Below are positions 27,731-36,511 of a DNA stretch of 64,000 nucleotides, piece by piece. The stretch's first letter is position 1. The number at the start of each line of letters is the position of its first letter. The notes under the pieces were generated by a model. It was not told the DNA's origin, did no database searches, and saw nothing but the letters and a program-made list of their open reading frames with translations. The position numbers were made by a program, and so were the translations under genes. The DNA is from Acidovorax sp. DW039 (GTDB taxonomy: Bacteria > Pseudomonadota > Gammaproteobacteria > Burkholderiales > Burkholderiaceae_C), in NCBI RefSeq assembly GCF_037101375.1, contig NZ_AP029019.1, positions 4,517,001 to 4,581,000 on the forward strand, read 5' to 3'.

Positions 27731-28765
27731 TCAGCGGCCCTGGCGGCGCAGGTGCGCGTCCAGGCGCGAGAACACGCGACGCGTGTTGCCCTCGTAGATC
27801 TGGTGCTTGTCTTCGGCACTCAGGATCTTGCTGGCCTCGATGTAGCGCTTGGTGTCGTCGTAGTAGTGGCCGGTGGTGGGGTCGATGCCGCGCACCGCGC
27901 CAATCATCTCGCTGGCAAACAGCACGTTCTTCACCGGGATGACGGTGTTGAGCAGATCGATGCCAGGCTGGTGGTACACGCAGGTGTCAAAGAACACGTT
28001 GTTCATCAGGTGCTCGTCCAGCAGCGGCTTCTTCATCTCTTGCGCGAGACCCCGGAAACGGCCCCAGTGGTAAGGCACCGCGCCGCCGCCGTGCGGAATC
28101 AGGAACTTGAGCGTGGGGAAGTCCTTGAACAGATCGCCCTGAATGAGCTGCATGAAGGCCGTGGTGTCGGCATTGAGGTAGTGCGCGCCGGTGGTGTGGA
28201 AGCACGCGTTGCAGCTGGTGCTCACGTGGATCATGGCGGGCAGGTCGTACTCCACCATCTTTTCGTAGATGGGGTACCAGTGCTTGTCGGTCAGCGGCGG
28301 GCTGGTCCAGTGGCCGCCGGAGGGATCGGGGTTCAGGTTGATGCCCACTGCGCCGTATTCCTTCACGCACTTTTCCAGCTCGGGGATGCAAGTGGCGGGA
28401 TCAACACCGGGCGACTGCGGCAGCATGGCCACGGGCACGAAGTTGTCAGGGAAGAGTTGCGAAACGCGAAAGCACAGCTCGTTGCAGATGGCCGCCCAGG
28501 TGCTGGAGACGTTGAAGTCGCCAATGTGGTGGGCCATGAAGCTGGCGCGGGGGCTGAACAGGGTGATGTCGCTGCCGCGCTCTTTCATCAGCTTGAGCTG
28601 GTTGGTCTCGATGGACTCGCGCAGCTCGTCGTCGCTGATCTTCAGGTCGGCCACTTTGGGCATGGCTGCGGGGTCTTTGATGCCGGCGATCTGCGCATTG
28701 CGCCAGTTCTCCAGCGCCTTGGGGGCCGTGGTGTAGTGGCCGTGGCAGTCGATGATGAGGCTCAT
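27731..28765 (-). CDS. ligJ: 4-oxalomesaconate hydratase
   Basis: 344 aa from ATG 28765 (MSLIIDCHGHYTTAPKALEN). This zinc-dependent amidohydrolase-superfamily enzyme hydrates 4-oxalomesaconate to 4-carboxy-4-hydroxy-2-oxoadipate. Metal-site motif DCHGHY (6-11), IHVSTSCNACFHTTGAHY, LKFLIPHGGGAVPYHWGR and LFASEMIGAVRGIDP match LigJ/PmdE. The LigJ type differs from the GalB-type hydratase of pseudomonads. It follows the ModA-like gene by 69 bases and precedes pmdK by 55. Confidence 0.94.
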   Translation of the reverse strand: MSLIIDCHGHYTTAPKALENWRNAQIAGIKDPAAMPKVADLKISDDELRESIETNQLKLMKERGSDITLFSPRASFMAHHIGDFNVSSTWAAICNELCFRVSQLFPDNFVPVAMLPQSPGVDPATCIPELEKCVKEYGAVGINLNPDPSGGHWTSPPLTDKHWYPIYEKMVEYDLPAMIHVSTSCNACFHTTGAHYLNADTTAFMQLIQGDLFKDFPTLKFLIPHGGGAVPYHWGRFRGLAQEMKKPLLDEHLMNNVFFDTCVYHQPGIDLLNTVIPVKNVLFASEMIGAVRGIDPTTGHYYDDTKRYIEASKILSAEDKHQIYEGNTRRVFSRLDAHLRRQGR

Positions 28766-28834
28766 GGTTTTGGCTCCTTGGATTTTGTGATTCGGTGAAT
28801 GCGGTGCGTACACAGGCGCGGTGAGGAGCGCGCT

Positions 28835-29536
28835 CTACGCAGGGTCCATACCTTGGCGGCGCTTGGCGGCAGCCGCTTCGGGCGATGCCATGAAGGCCAG
28901 CAGCGCACGCGCTGCGCCCGGCTGGCGGGCGTTGGCGGCAATGGCGCCCGAGAAGGTGGTGGTGATCTGGATGGCGGGCGGCAGCGGGCCCACCAGGGTG
29001 ATGCCGGAAACGTGGAGCAACTCGCTGAGCTGCTGAAAGCCCAGCTCCACCTCGCCCCGGGCCACCAACGTGCCCACGGGCACACCGGGCGGGGCCTGCA
29101 CGATGCGGGGGGCAATCTCTTGCGCAATGCCCCAGCGCTCAAACAGTTTGGCCAGCGCCACGCCGCTGGGGCCGGTGGAATAGCTCAGGCTGCGCGCGGC
29201 CAGCACGGCGCGGCGCACGGCGTCTTCCGAGCTGATGTCGGGCACCGGCGCACCCGCACGCACAGCCACCGCCACGCCAGAGTGCACCAGATCCACCTGG
29301 CTGGCTGGCACCACATGGCCGGAAGCGGCCAGCTTGCCAATGGCGTCCGATGCCAGGATGACCACGTCAAACACTTCACCCGCCTGCACGCGCTTGGCGG
29401 CGTCCACACCGCCTACGGATTCGATGGTGACCCGGTCGGCGCATTGGCGGCCGTACAGCTCTACCAATTCGGCCAGCACCTGGCGGGTGGCCATGGACGA
29501 GATGCCCTTGATTTCGGTCTGTGGTGCGGTGCTCAT
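28835..29536 (-). CDS. ModA-like substrate-binding protein without a signal peptide
   Basis: 233 aa. The fold pattern is that of type II periplasmic-binding (molybdate-like) proteins: VTIESVGGVDAAKRVQAGEVFDVVIL, LSYSTGPSGVALAKLFERWG, VARGEVELGFQQLSEL. The N-terminus (MSTAPQTEIKGISSMATRQV) is hydrophilic with no signal peptide or transmembrane helix, so it should be cytoplasmic. It is the first gene of the pmd/lig unit, facing the LysR gene. Molybdate transport is unlikely: there are no modBC genes and no export signal. Its position corresponds to the poorly characterised first gene of comamonad pmd operons. A role as intracellular ligand-binding protein or as the missing oxalomesaconate tautomerase is speculation. 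Confidence 0.8.
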   Translation of the reverse strand: MSTAPQTEIKGISSMATRQVLAELVELYGRQCADRVTIESVGGVDAAKRVQAGEVFDVVILASDAIGKLAASGHVVPASQVDLVHSGVAVAVRAGAPVPDISSEDAVRRAVLAARSLSYSTGPSGVALAKLFERWGIAQEIAPRIVQAPPGVPVGTLVARGEVELGFQQLSELLHVSGITLVGPLPPAIQITTTFSGAIAANARQPGAARALLAFMASPEAAAAKRRQGMDPA

Positions 29537-29746
29537 GTGTCTCCTGCAGCTTTCTCAACGCCCCGGGGTGCCCCCAGTGGCTCATCTCACTTGCCTGCTC
29601 ACCTGCGGTCGGGTGATAACGACCTGATTGTGGTCAAGGCCTCCGGGCGGGAAAAGCGGGCTGCGCCACTACCAGATATATCATTGTGAGATTGCACAGC
29701 GGTAGCTATTCAAAATTTCGACGTCTTTCCATCGAAAACCTTGCCC
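29537..29746. promoter_or_regulatory. Divergent promoter region, pmd/lig operon and lysR
   Basis: 210 bases, locally AT-richer than its surroundings between about 29675 and 29730. It contains the palindrome GATATATC at 29675-29682. LysR regulators typically bind such divergent regions at T-N11-A sites; this palindrome is the clearest candidate but is unproven. Confidence 0.45.
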
Positions 29747-30658
29747 ATGGACCTGAAACAGATCGAATACTTCGTGCGCGTGGCAGAGCTGGGCAGCTTC
29801 ACGCGGGCGTCGGTGGTGCTCAACATTGCCCAGCCCGCGCTGAGCCGGCAGGTGCGCTTGCTGGAAGTGGAGCTGCGCCAGAACCTGCTGGTGCGCAACG
29901 GCCGGGGGGCCACCCCCACCGAGGCGGGCAAGGTGCTGCTGGAGCATGGCCGCGGCATCCTGCACCAGGTGGAGCGCGCGCGTGAAGAGCTGGGCCGGGT
30001 GCGCGGTGCGCTGGCCGGGCGCGTCGCCATTGGCCTGCCCAACAGCGTGGCCCGGGTGATGACCGTGCCCCTGACCCGGGCCTTCCGCCAGCAGTTGCCC
30101 GAGGCCCGCCTGTCCATCAGCGAAGGGCTGTCGGGGGCCCTGCTGGAGGGGCTGCACAGCGGCCACCTGGATATTGTGGTGCTGTACAACGCCCAGGCCT
30201 CGCGCGACATGGACGTGGCCCACCTGCTGGACGAAGACTTGGTGTTGGTGCGCGCCCGCCCGCCCGGCCTGCAAGAAGACCCGCCCCCAGGCCCGATCCC
30301 GCTGAGCGAAGTGGCCCGGCTGCCGCTGGTCATCCCCTCGCGGCCCAACGCCATCCGCATGCATGTGGAGTCTGAAATGGCCCAGATTGGCTGCCACCCG
30401 GAGGTGGCGCTGGAGATCGACGGCGTCTCGGCCATTCTGGACCTGGTGGCCGATGGCGCGGGCTGCGCCGTGCTGTCGCGCAATGCCCTGCTGAACTCAC
30501 CCCGGCCGTCGGCCTACACCGCGCAGGCCATCGGCACGCCCCCACTGCGCATTCCGGTATCGCTGGCCACCAGCCTGCAGCGCCCCTCCACCCAGGTGCA
30601 AAAGGCGGCGCTGGACCTGATACGGCAGACGGCTGTCAGCGTGTTCCAGCCGCGCTGA
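29747..30658 (+). CDS. LysR-type transcriptional regulator of the pmd/lig operon
   Basis: 303 aa from ATG 29747 (MDLKQIEYFVRVAELGSFTR); TTG 29741 is a possible earlier start. The N-terminal winged helix (residues about 4-62, with NIAQPALSRQVRLLEVEL) is followed by an effector domain containing VAIGLPNSVARVMTVPL. It is transcribed divergently from the first gene of the 4,5-cleavage operon, the usual arrangement for a LysR activator. The inducer is probably a pathway intermediate, by analogy with LigR/PmdR-type regulators; this is inference. Confidence 0.9.
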   Translation: MDLKQIEYFVRVAELGSFTRASVVLNIAQPALSRQVRLLEVELRQNLLVRNGRGATPTEAGKVLLEHGRGILHQVERAREELGRVRGALAGRVAIGLPNSVARVMTVPLTRAFRQQLPEARLSISEGLSGALLEGLHSGHLDIVVLYNAQASRDMDVAHLLDEDLVLVRARPPGLQEDPPPGPIPLSEVARLPLVIPSRPNAIRMHVESEMAQIGCHPEVALEIDGVSAILDLVADGAGCAVLSRNALLNSPRPSAYTAQAIGTPPLRIPVSLATSLQRPSTQVQKAALDLIRQTAVSVFQPR

Positions 30659-30678
30659 GCGGCACACCGCCCCACAGC

Positions 30679-31629
30679 TCACACCGGGTTCAACAGCCAC
30701 AGCAAGGTGCTCAGCGTGAAGAAAGACGCCACCGTGGTCACCAGCAGGGCGGCAGAGCTGACGCCCTCGTGCCCGTGGCGCTGCGACAGGATGGCGTAGA
30801 TGCCCAGCATGGGCATGGCGCAGCTCAGCAGGGCTGCGCGGTGCAACGCCGGGTCGGGCACCGGCACCAGCCAGGTCAACACCAGCAGCATGGCAAGCGG
30901 GTGCAGCACCAGCTTGCCCACACTGATCTGCGCCACCGTGCGCAAGGTGCCCTGCGTGTGCAGCCCCACCAGGCTGCCGCCAATGACCAGCAACGACAGC
31001 GCGCCGCTGGCCTGCGCCACCAGCTGCAGCGTGCGCGACACAGGCTCGGGCACGCTCAGCCCCAGCCACGACGCCGCCAGGCCCGCCACCACACCCCACA
31101 GCATGGGGTTGCGCGCCAGGCCCTGCAGGCTTTGCCACACCACGCGGTGCCAGGCGTTGCGGCCTTGTTCACCGGGCTCGCCCAGGTCGGCCAGCGCCAG
31201 CAACACCGGGATGAGCAGCAGGTTCTCCACCACCATGTTCAGCGCCAGACTCACGCTGGCCACGGGTGCGCCCAGCACCAATAGCAGCACCGGGTAGCCG
31301 ACGAAGCCACTGTTGGGGCAGCCCATGCCCATCGCCACCATGCTGCTGAAGCTCATGCTGCGGCGCGCCACCCAGCGCGTCCAGGCAAAGCCCAGAGCCA
31401 GCACCATGCCGCTGGCCAGCGCATAGGCGCCCATGTAGTGCAGGTTGAGCACCTCGCGCACCGGGCGCTGCGACAGGGCATTGAACAGCATGGCGGGCAG
31501 CGCCAGATGCATGACGAATTTGCCAAACACCCGCATGTCGGCGCGGGCAAACAGCCCTGCGCGGGTGACGGTGTAGCCCAGGGCAATGATCAGGTATAGC
31601 GGCCCGGTGATGGCCAGGATGTGGAGCAT
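30679..31629 (-). CDS. AEC-family transporter (auxin efflux carrier type)
   Basis: 316 aa with about ten hydrophobic helices. Markers are the N-terminal ITGPLYLIIALGYTVTRAG and the conserved block MGMGCPNSGFVGYPVLLLVLG in the middle. The C-terminal SCAMPMLGIYAILSQRHGHE is also typical. Bacterial AEC members such as MdcF and MleP carry malonate, malate or other carboxylates. It follows the fourth Bug gene by 77 bases on the same strand, so a joint role in carboxylate uptake is plausible. It converges with lysR (20 bases between stops). Confidence 0.88.
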   Translation of the reverse strand: MLHILAITGPLYLIIALGYTVTRAGLFARADMRVFGKFVMHLALPAMLFNALSQRPVREVLNLHYMGAYALASGMVLALGFAWTRWVARRSMSFSSMVAMGMGCPNSGFVGYPVLLLVLGAPVASVSLALNMVVENLLLIPVLLALADLGEPGEQGRNAWHRVVWQSLQGLARNPMLWGVVAGLAASWLGLSVPEPVSRTLQLVAQASGALSLLVIGGSLVGLHTQGTLRTVAQISVGKLVLHPLAMLLVLTWLVPVPDPALHRAALLSCAMPMLGIYAILSQRHGHEGVSSAALLVTTVASFFTLSTLLWLLNPV

Positions 31630-31706
31630 TCAGTGAATCCGGAGAGGCAGGACGGGGCGAGACGGGCGCAACGGGATGAGGCGGCACGGTGGCCGAGGGC
31701 GATGGG

Positions 31707-32765
31707 TTACTGGCGCGGAATGCGGGCGCGGGTGATGACGTCGCTCCAGCGCCGGATATCCGCCGCCAGATGCTCTGCCGCCTGGGCCGGTGTGCTGCCC
31801 TGGGGGTTGAGGTTGAGGTCTTGCAGGCGCCTTTTCACCTCTGGCTGCGCCAGGGCAGCATTCACCTCGCGCGAGAGGCGATCGACCACCGCCGTCGGTG
31901 TGCGGGCGGGCACGGCCAGGCCGTTCCAGGATGTGACGTTGAAGCCCGTGAACACCCCGCCGCTTTCGCGCACGGCGGGCACATCGGGCAGCTGGGGTGC
32001 GCGCTGCGCGCCCAGCACGGCCAGGGGACGCAATGCCTTGGAGCTGATCTGCGGCATGAGCCCGCCCAGGATGTCCACCATCGCATCCACCTCGCCGCCG
32101 CGCAGGGCCGTGATGACAGCCGGGGTGCCGTTGAAGGGCACGGTCTGCGCATCGAGCCCCGCCGTCACCTTGAACAGCTCTGCCGCCAGGTGCTGGGTTG
32201 TGCCCAGCTGGGGGGTGCCCAGGTTGAGCTTGCCGGGGTTGGCTTTGCCGTAGGCCAGCAGATCGGCCAGCGTCTTGAAGCGCCCGCCCTCGCGCACGAC
32301 CAGCGCCAGGTCAAACGTGGCCAGCAGCGACACGGGGGTGAAGGCCTTGAGGGTGTCAAACGGCAGGGACTGGAACAGCGCGGCACTCACGGCGGTACCG
32401 CTGCTCACCAGCAGCAGGGTGTGGCCATCGGGCTCGGCGCGTGCCACCAGGTCGCCCGCCACCACGCCCCCTGCGCTGGGTTTGTTCTCGATGACGATGC
32501 TCTGGCCCAGCGGGCCCGCCATCTGCTGCGCCACCGTGCGGGCCGTGATGTCGGCCGCGCCGCCCGCTGCATTGGGCACCACGATGCGCAGGGGCCGGGC
32601 CGGAAACGCTGCCTGCGCCCATGCGGGCTGCCCGCTGGCCAGAGCCCCGGCAACGGCACCCGCCAACCCGCCCAGACAGGCGCGCCGGGAGATGGGGGAA
32701 AGCTGGATGCCGGAAATTGGGGCAACGGAAGCGGGCACGGATGGCCCGGAATAGCGTGTCTCCAT
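31707..32765 (-). CDS. Bug-family solute-binding protein 4 (TctC-like)
   Basis: 352 aa from ATG 32765. A twin-arginine-like signal SRRACLGGLAGAVAGALASG (about residues 25-44) precedes the Bug motifs LRIVVPNAAGGAADITARTV, ENKPSAGGVVAGDLV and LNLGTPQLGTTQHLAAELF. It differs from the three Bug proteins of the pmd unit. No tctAB membrane genes are adjacent; the AEC transporter downstream is the nearest membrane partner. The ligand is unknown. Confidence 0.9.
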   Translation of the reverse strand: METRYSGPSVPASVAPISGIQLSPISRRACLGGLAGAVAGALASGQPAWAQAAFPARPLRIVVPNAAGGAADITARTVAQQMAGPLGQSIVIENKPSAGGVVAGDLVARAEPDGHTLLLVSSGTAVSAALFQSLPFDTLKAFTPVSLLATFDLALVVREGGRFKTLADLLAYGKANPGKLNLGTPQLGTTQHLAAELFKVTAGLDAQTVPFNGTPAVITALRGGEVDAMVDILGGLMPQISSKALRPLAVLGAQRAPQLPDVPAVRESGGVFTGFNVTSWNGLAVPARTPTAVVDRLSREVNAALAQPEVKRRLQDLNLNPQGSTPAQAAEHLAADIRRWSDVITRARIPRQ

Positions 32766-33136
32766 GGTGTTTTTCGTTGGGCAATGAATAGTTGACAGTG
32801 TGGCCCGAGCTGCCCGGAGCCCACAAGCCGCCCCGCCCACTTTGAGTTATCGCCAAATGCAATATCCGACGAGGGTGGGCTGGGGGCGGGCTGGAGAAGT
32901 CAGCGCAAGCTCACGCCAGCCGCTCTCCAATTCACTCACATTTTGATAGCTGTCTGCGCTTATTGAGCGGGCGCTAGACCGCATTTCGTGTCATAAAACT
33001 GGAGCCGTGTAGCCTGAACGTGACCGCTGCGGCAGAAAGCCATGAAGGGGTAGCCGCACAAAAATCAGCGGCTTTTCAGCGCGCAGCACCCGTAGTCATT
33101 GCGCAGGCAGCTATTGATTCAATAGCAAATACCGCC
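32766..33136. other. Intergenic region with a family-B repeat
   Basis: 371 bases between two minus-strand genes. It contains a family-B repeat (32941-32985: TTTTGATAGCTGTCTGCGCT then GCGGGCGCTAG). A partial second copy (GGCAGCTATTGATTCAATAG) lies near 33107-33126. No gene was recognised; the left part should hold the promoter of the Bug 4/AEC pair. Confidence 0.6.
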
Positions 33137-33925
33137 TCAACTACCAGCGCTGACAACCCGCCCACGGATCAACCCCACGCCAGGCAGCCCTTCCAGCTGC
33201 GGGTTCTGCACGGCGGCCAGCAGGTTGCGGCGGGTGATGCGGGAGTGCTCGCGCATCAGCGCCTCGGCGCGCGCGCCTTCGCGGCGGGTGGTGGCGTCGA
33301 TCACCTGGCGGTGCTGGTCTTGCGCCACCACCAGCATGTCGCGCGCCGCGCTGGAATGGGTCTGCACCACCACAAAGGCCGAGGGCGAGGCAAAGGGCAG
33401 GCTTTTGATGCGCTCCAGCTCACGCGCCATCAGGCCATCGCCCGCCATGCGCGCCAGCAGGTGGTGAAAGCGGGCATTCAGCTCCACGTAGCGGGCAAAG
33501 CCCTCGTCGTCCAGCGCGGGGGGCTGCAGCACCTGGTCAATGTCGTCCAGGCAGGCATGGGCCTGGTCCAGCAGGGCGGCATCCACCCCTCGCTCGGCGG
33601 CCAGCCGGGCGCACAGGCCCTCCATGGTGCCGCGCAGCTCAATGGCATCGGCCACATCAGCCTCTGAAAACGTGCGCACCGCGTAGCCGCCGCTGGGCAG
33701 GCAGGTCAACAGGCCTTCCTGCTCCAGCCGCAGCAGCGCTTCGCGTATGGGGGTGCGCGACACGCCCAGCAGGTCCACCAGCGCCAGCTCGGCAATGCGC
33801 GCGCCGCCGGGCAAATCACCCGCCAGGATCATTTCACGCAGGCGCAACTGCGCCCGCACCGCCTGCGAGGCACCGGGGTCTGCAGGGGAGGCCGAGGACG
33901 AAGGGGCGAGTTCTGGAACGGTCAT
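33137..33925 (-). CDS. GntR-family regulator (FadR subfamily), probable vanAB repressor
   Basis: 262 aa from ATG 33925; the upstream extension lies in the operator region. The N-terminal winged helix (LREMILAGDLPGGARIAELALVD, SRTPIREALLRLEQEGLL) is followed by an FCD effector domain with ELRGTMEGLCARLAAERG and FHHLLARMAGD (metal-ligand His and Asp/Arg pattern). It is divergent from vanAB, as VanR is in several proteobacteria. Two perfect CTGTATACAG palindromes lie 33-66 bases upstream of its start and a third related site lies in the vanA promoter. This fits repression of both units, relieved by vanillate. Confidence 0.9.
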   Translation of the reverse strand: MTVPELAPSSSASPADPGASQAVRAQLRLREMILAGDLPGGARIAELALVDLLGVSRTPIREALLRLEQEGLLTCLPSGGYAVRTFSEADVADAIELRGTMEGLCARLAAERGVDAALLDQAHACLDDIDQVLQPPALDDEGFARYVELNARFHHLLARMAGDGLMARELERIKSLPFASPSAFVVVQTHSSAARDMLVVAQDQHRQVIDATTRREGARAEALMREHSRITRRNLLAAVQNPQLEGLPGVGLIRGRVVSAGS

Positions 33926-33957
33926 ACAAAAAAGAAGGCAACACGGAGGACGCTGCG

Positions 33958-33991
33958 CTGTATACAGCCTACCACCCGCCACTGTATACAG
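33958..33991. promoter_or_regulatory. Paired CTGTATACAG operators
   Basis: Two identical 10-base palindromes CTGTATACAG lie at 33958-33967 and 33982-33991, centres 24 bases apart. They sit between the gntR start and vanA. GntR/FCD regulators bind short palindromes of this kind. The spacing of slightly over two helical turns would allow two dimers on one face. Confidence 0.7.
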
Positions 33992-34088
33992 GATTCACCC
34001 CATCAGCCATCTATAGTTTGCAAACCATAATAAAAACAAGTAGTTATGTGCGATAACAAAACGAGATACCAGTCAGACAGCCGTTTTA

Positions 34089-34096
34089 TGTATACA
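34089..34096. promoter_or_regulatory. Third TGTATACA site in the vanA leader/promoter
   Basis: TGTATACA with flanks TTTTA and AACG repeats the core of the paired operators. It lies about 95 bases upstream of the vanA start codon. A further palindrome, GTTTGCAAAC, lies at 34016-34025. Confidence 0.6.
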
Positions 34097-34190
34097 AACG
34101 CAGCCTGTATTTGCACAATGGCTCCACCGGCTCGCTGGGGCATTGCATCCCCAGAGACATCACAACAAACACCCACAAGGAGACAAACCC

Positions 34191-35246
34191 ATGTTCCCCA
34201 AGAACGCCTGGTACGTGGCCTGCACGCCCGACGAGATTGCCGACAAGCCCCTGGGCCGCACCATCTGCGGCGAAAAAATCGTGTTCTACCGGCCCGCGCC
34301 CGGCCAGGTCGCGGCGCTGGATGACTTCTGCCCCCACCGGGGCGCACCGCTGTCGCTGGGCAAGGTGTGCGACGGGCACCTGCAATGCGGCTACCACGGC
34401 CTGCGGGTGGATTGCGAGGGCAAGTCGGTCTCCATGCCCGGCCAGCGGGTGCAGGCGTTTCCGCGTGCGCGCAGCTTTCCGGTGGTGGAGCGCTATGGCT
34501 TCATCTGGGTATGGACGGGTGATGCCGCACTGGCCGACCCCGCCCAAATCCACCACCTGGAATGGGCCGACAACCCCGAGTGGGCCTACGGCGGCGGGCT
34601 GTACCACATTGCCTGCGACTACCGCCTGATGATCGACAACCTGATGGACCTGACGCATGAGACTTATGTGCACTCCACCAGCATCGGCCAAAAGGAAATT
34701 GACGAGGTGCCCTGCAAGACCCGCGTGGAAGGCGACGAGGTCATCACCAGCCGCTTCATGGAAGGCATCGAGGCCCCACCCTTCTGGAAGATGGCCCTGC
34801 GCATGAACGGCCTGCCCGACGACCAGCCGGTGGACCGCTGGCAGATCTGCCACTTCACACCCCCCAGCCACGTGCTGATCGAGGTGGGCGTGGCCCTGGC
34901 AGGCAACGGCGGCTACAACGCCCCGCCGGACAAGAAGGCCTCCAGCATCGTGGTGGACTTCATCACACCCGAAACCGAAACATCCATCCACTACTTCTGG
35001 GGCATGGCGCGCAACTTCAAGCCGCAAGACCCTTCGCTCACCGCCCAGATCCGCGACGGCCAGGGCAAGATCTTTGCCGAAGACCAGGAGATGCTGGAGT
35101 TGCAGCAAGAAAACCTGCTGCGCTACCCCGACCGCAAACTGCTCATGCTCAACATCGACTCAGGCGGTGTACAGTCGCGCCGCATCATCGACCGGCTGCT
35201 GGCCGCTGAAAAAGCCCCCGCCCCTGCCCACAAGGAAGCTGCATGA
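34191..35246 (+). CDS. vanA: Vanillate O-demethylase, oxygenase subunit
   Basis: 351 aa from ATG 34191, 6 bases after AAGGAGAC. The Rieske [2Fe-2S] motif CPHRGAPLS (C47, H49) and CGYHGL (C66, H69) is followed by the catalytic domain with the mononuclear iron motif NLMDLTHETYVHSTS. VanA demethylates vanillate to protocatechuate with release of formaldehyde. It partners with VanB, whose gene overlaps by 4 bases (ATGA). Related Rieske demethylases for syringate or 3-O-methylgallate look similar, so vanillate specificity rests on similarity and on the neighbouring protocatechuate genes. Confidence 0.93.
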   Translation: MFPKNAWYVACTPDEIADKPLGRTICGEKIVFYRPAPGQVAALDDFCPHRGAPLSLGKVCDGHLQCGYHGLRVDCEGKSVSMPGQRVQAFPRARSFPVVERYGFIWVWTGDAALADPAQIHHLEWADNPEWAYGGGLYHIACDYRLMIDNLMDLTHETYVHSTSIGQKEIDEVPCKTRVEGDEVITSRFMEGIEAPPFWKMALRMNGLPDDQPVDRWQICHFTPPSHVLIEVGVALAGNGGYNAPPDKKASSIVVDFITPETETSIHYFWGMARNFKPQDPSLTAQIRDGQGKIFAEDQEMLELQQENLLRYPDRKLLMLNIDSGGVQSRRIIDRLLAAEKAPAPAHKEAA

Positions 35247-36211
35247 CCGCCCAGGAAACCCTGCAAGTGCGCGTGGTGCGCAAACAGACAGAAGCCGAAG
35301 GCATTGCCAGCTTTGAACTGGCGCGGCCCGAGGGCGAGCAGCTGCCGCCCTTCAGCGCAGGCTCGCACATCGACGTGCACCTGCCTGCCAGTGCGGGCGG
35401 CATGGTGCGGCAGTACTCGCTGTGCAACGCATCACACGAACAGCACCGCTACCGCATTGCCGTGCTGCGCGACGCCGCATCGCGCGGCGGATCGGTGGGC
35501 ATGCACGATGCCGTGCACGAGGGCGACCTCATCACCATCAGCACACCGCGCAACCTGTTTGCCCTGCACCCCGCGCCACACACCCTGCTGGTGGCGGGTG
35601 GCATTGGCGTCACGCCCCTGATGTGCATGGCCGACCGGCTGCAACGCACCGGGGCCAGCTATGCACTGCACTACTGCACCCGCTCGCCCGAGCGCACGGC
35701 CTTTGCCAATGAGCTGGCCGCATCGCCCATGGCGGCGAATGTGCACTTCTACACCGACAGCGAAGGCCACAAGCTGGACGCCCTGGCCCTGCTGGCCGAT
35801 GCGCCCGCAGGCACGCGCCTGTATGTGTGCGGCCCGGCGGGTTTCATTGAATACGTGGTCAACACCGCCAAAAACCTGGCTTGGCCTGAGGACCACATCC
35901 ACCTGGAATACTTCGGTGCGCCCGCACAGGACACCTCGGGCGACCAGCCCTTTGAAGTGCGCCTGGCCAGCACGGGCAAGACCTACACCATTGCGGCAGA
36001 CACCTCGGTGGTGCACGCCCTGCGCGAGCACGGCGTGGACATCATGACCGCCTGCGAGCAAGGCGTGTGCGGCACCTGCATCACCCGCGTGCTCGAAGGC
36101 GAGGTGGACCACCGCGACATGTACCTGACCGAAGAAGAACGCGCCTGCAACGAGCAGTTCCTGCCCTGCTGCTCGCGCGCGCGCAGCAAGGTGCTGGTGC
36201 TGGATTTGTGA
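35243..36211 (+). CDS. vanB: Vanillate O-demethylase, ferredoxin reductase subunit
   Basis: 322 aa three-domain reductase. An FMN-binding N-terminal domain (VRQYSLCNASHEQHRYRIAV) leads into an NAD-binding domain (LLVAGGIGVTPLMCMADRL, LYVCGPAGFIEYV). The C-terminal plant-type [2Fe-2S] ferredoxin domain carries ligands CEQGVCGTCITRVL and a final Cys in LPCCSRA. It passes electrons from NADH to VanA. Coupled translation with vanA is shown by the ATGA overlap. Confidence 0.95.
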   Translation: MTAQETLQVRVVRKQTEAEGIASFELARPEGEQLPPFSAGSHIDVHLPASAGGMVRQYSLCNASHEQHRYRIAVLRDAASRGGSVGMHDAVHEGDLITISTPRNLFALHPAPHTLLVAGGIGVTPLMCMADRLQRTGASYALHYCTRSPERTAFANELAASPMAANVHFYTDSEGHKLDALALLADAPAGTRLYVCGPAGFIEYVVNTAKNLAWPEDHIHLEYFGAPAQDTSGDQPFEVRLASTGKTYTIAADTSVVHALREHGVDIMTACEQGVCGTCITRVLEGEVDHRDMYLTEEERACNEQFLPCCSRARSKVLVLDL

Positions 36212-36511
36212 GCCGGCCCGGGCCGCATCGGCAAGTGCGCCAAGAGGGAACGGCGGCGCCAGAGAGGCGGTGTAGGCCGCTTTAAAGCGGCTAACAAAAC
36301 GCTTCAGGCGTCGTTGCTGCGTTTGGTCGTACGGCGCGTACTGCCTGCGACGCAGCGCCCAGCCATCACCGCTTCGTGTTCACGGGCAATAGCGTCCGAG
36401 GCACATGGCTCGGTGGTAGAAACACTCTGCAGCGGTTACCGTCATCCACGAATCTACGGCGAACGCGCACTATCGGTCAGGAGCAGTCTGTGGCAGCAGA
36501 TTAAAGCGGAC
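36212..36511. other. Intergenic region downstream of vanB with degenerate family-A repeat
   Basis: About 300 bases between vanB and the attC-like site. It holds a family-A palindromic repeat copy (36281-36379). The remaining 130 bases carry no recognisable gene or signal. Base composition starts to fall here compared with vanAB. Confidence 0.6.
36281..36379. repeat. Dispersed palindromic repeat, family A, copy 2 (degenerate right arm)
   Basis: The left part TTTAAAGCGGCTAACAAAAC and the core GTACTGCCTGCGACGCAGCG match copies at 4018-4130 and 45991-46104. The right arm has lost symmetry (GCTTCGTGTTC in place of the expected arm). It lies just downstream of vanB. Confidence 0.65.

Noticed and set aside
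28835..29536. Molybdate ABC transporter binding protein as a functional name
   Set aside because: There is no signal peptide and no modB/modC genes, and the context is an aromatic catabolic operon, so only the fold is claimed.
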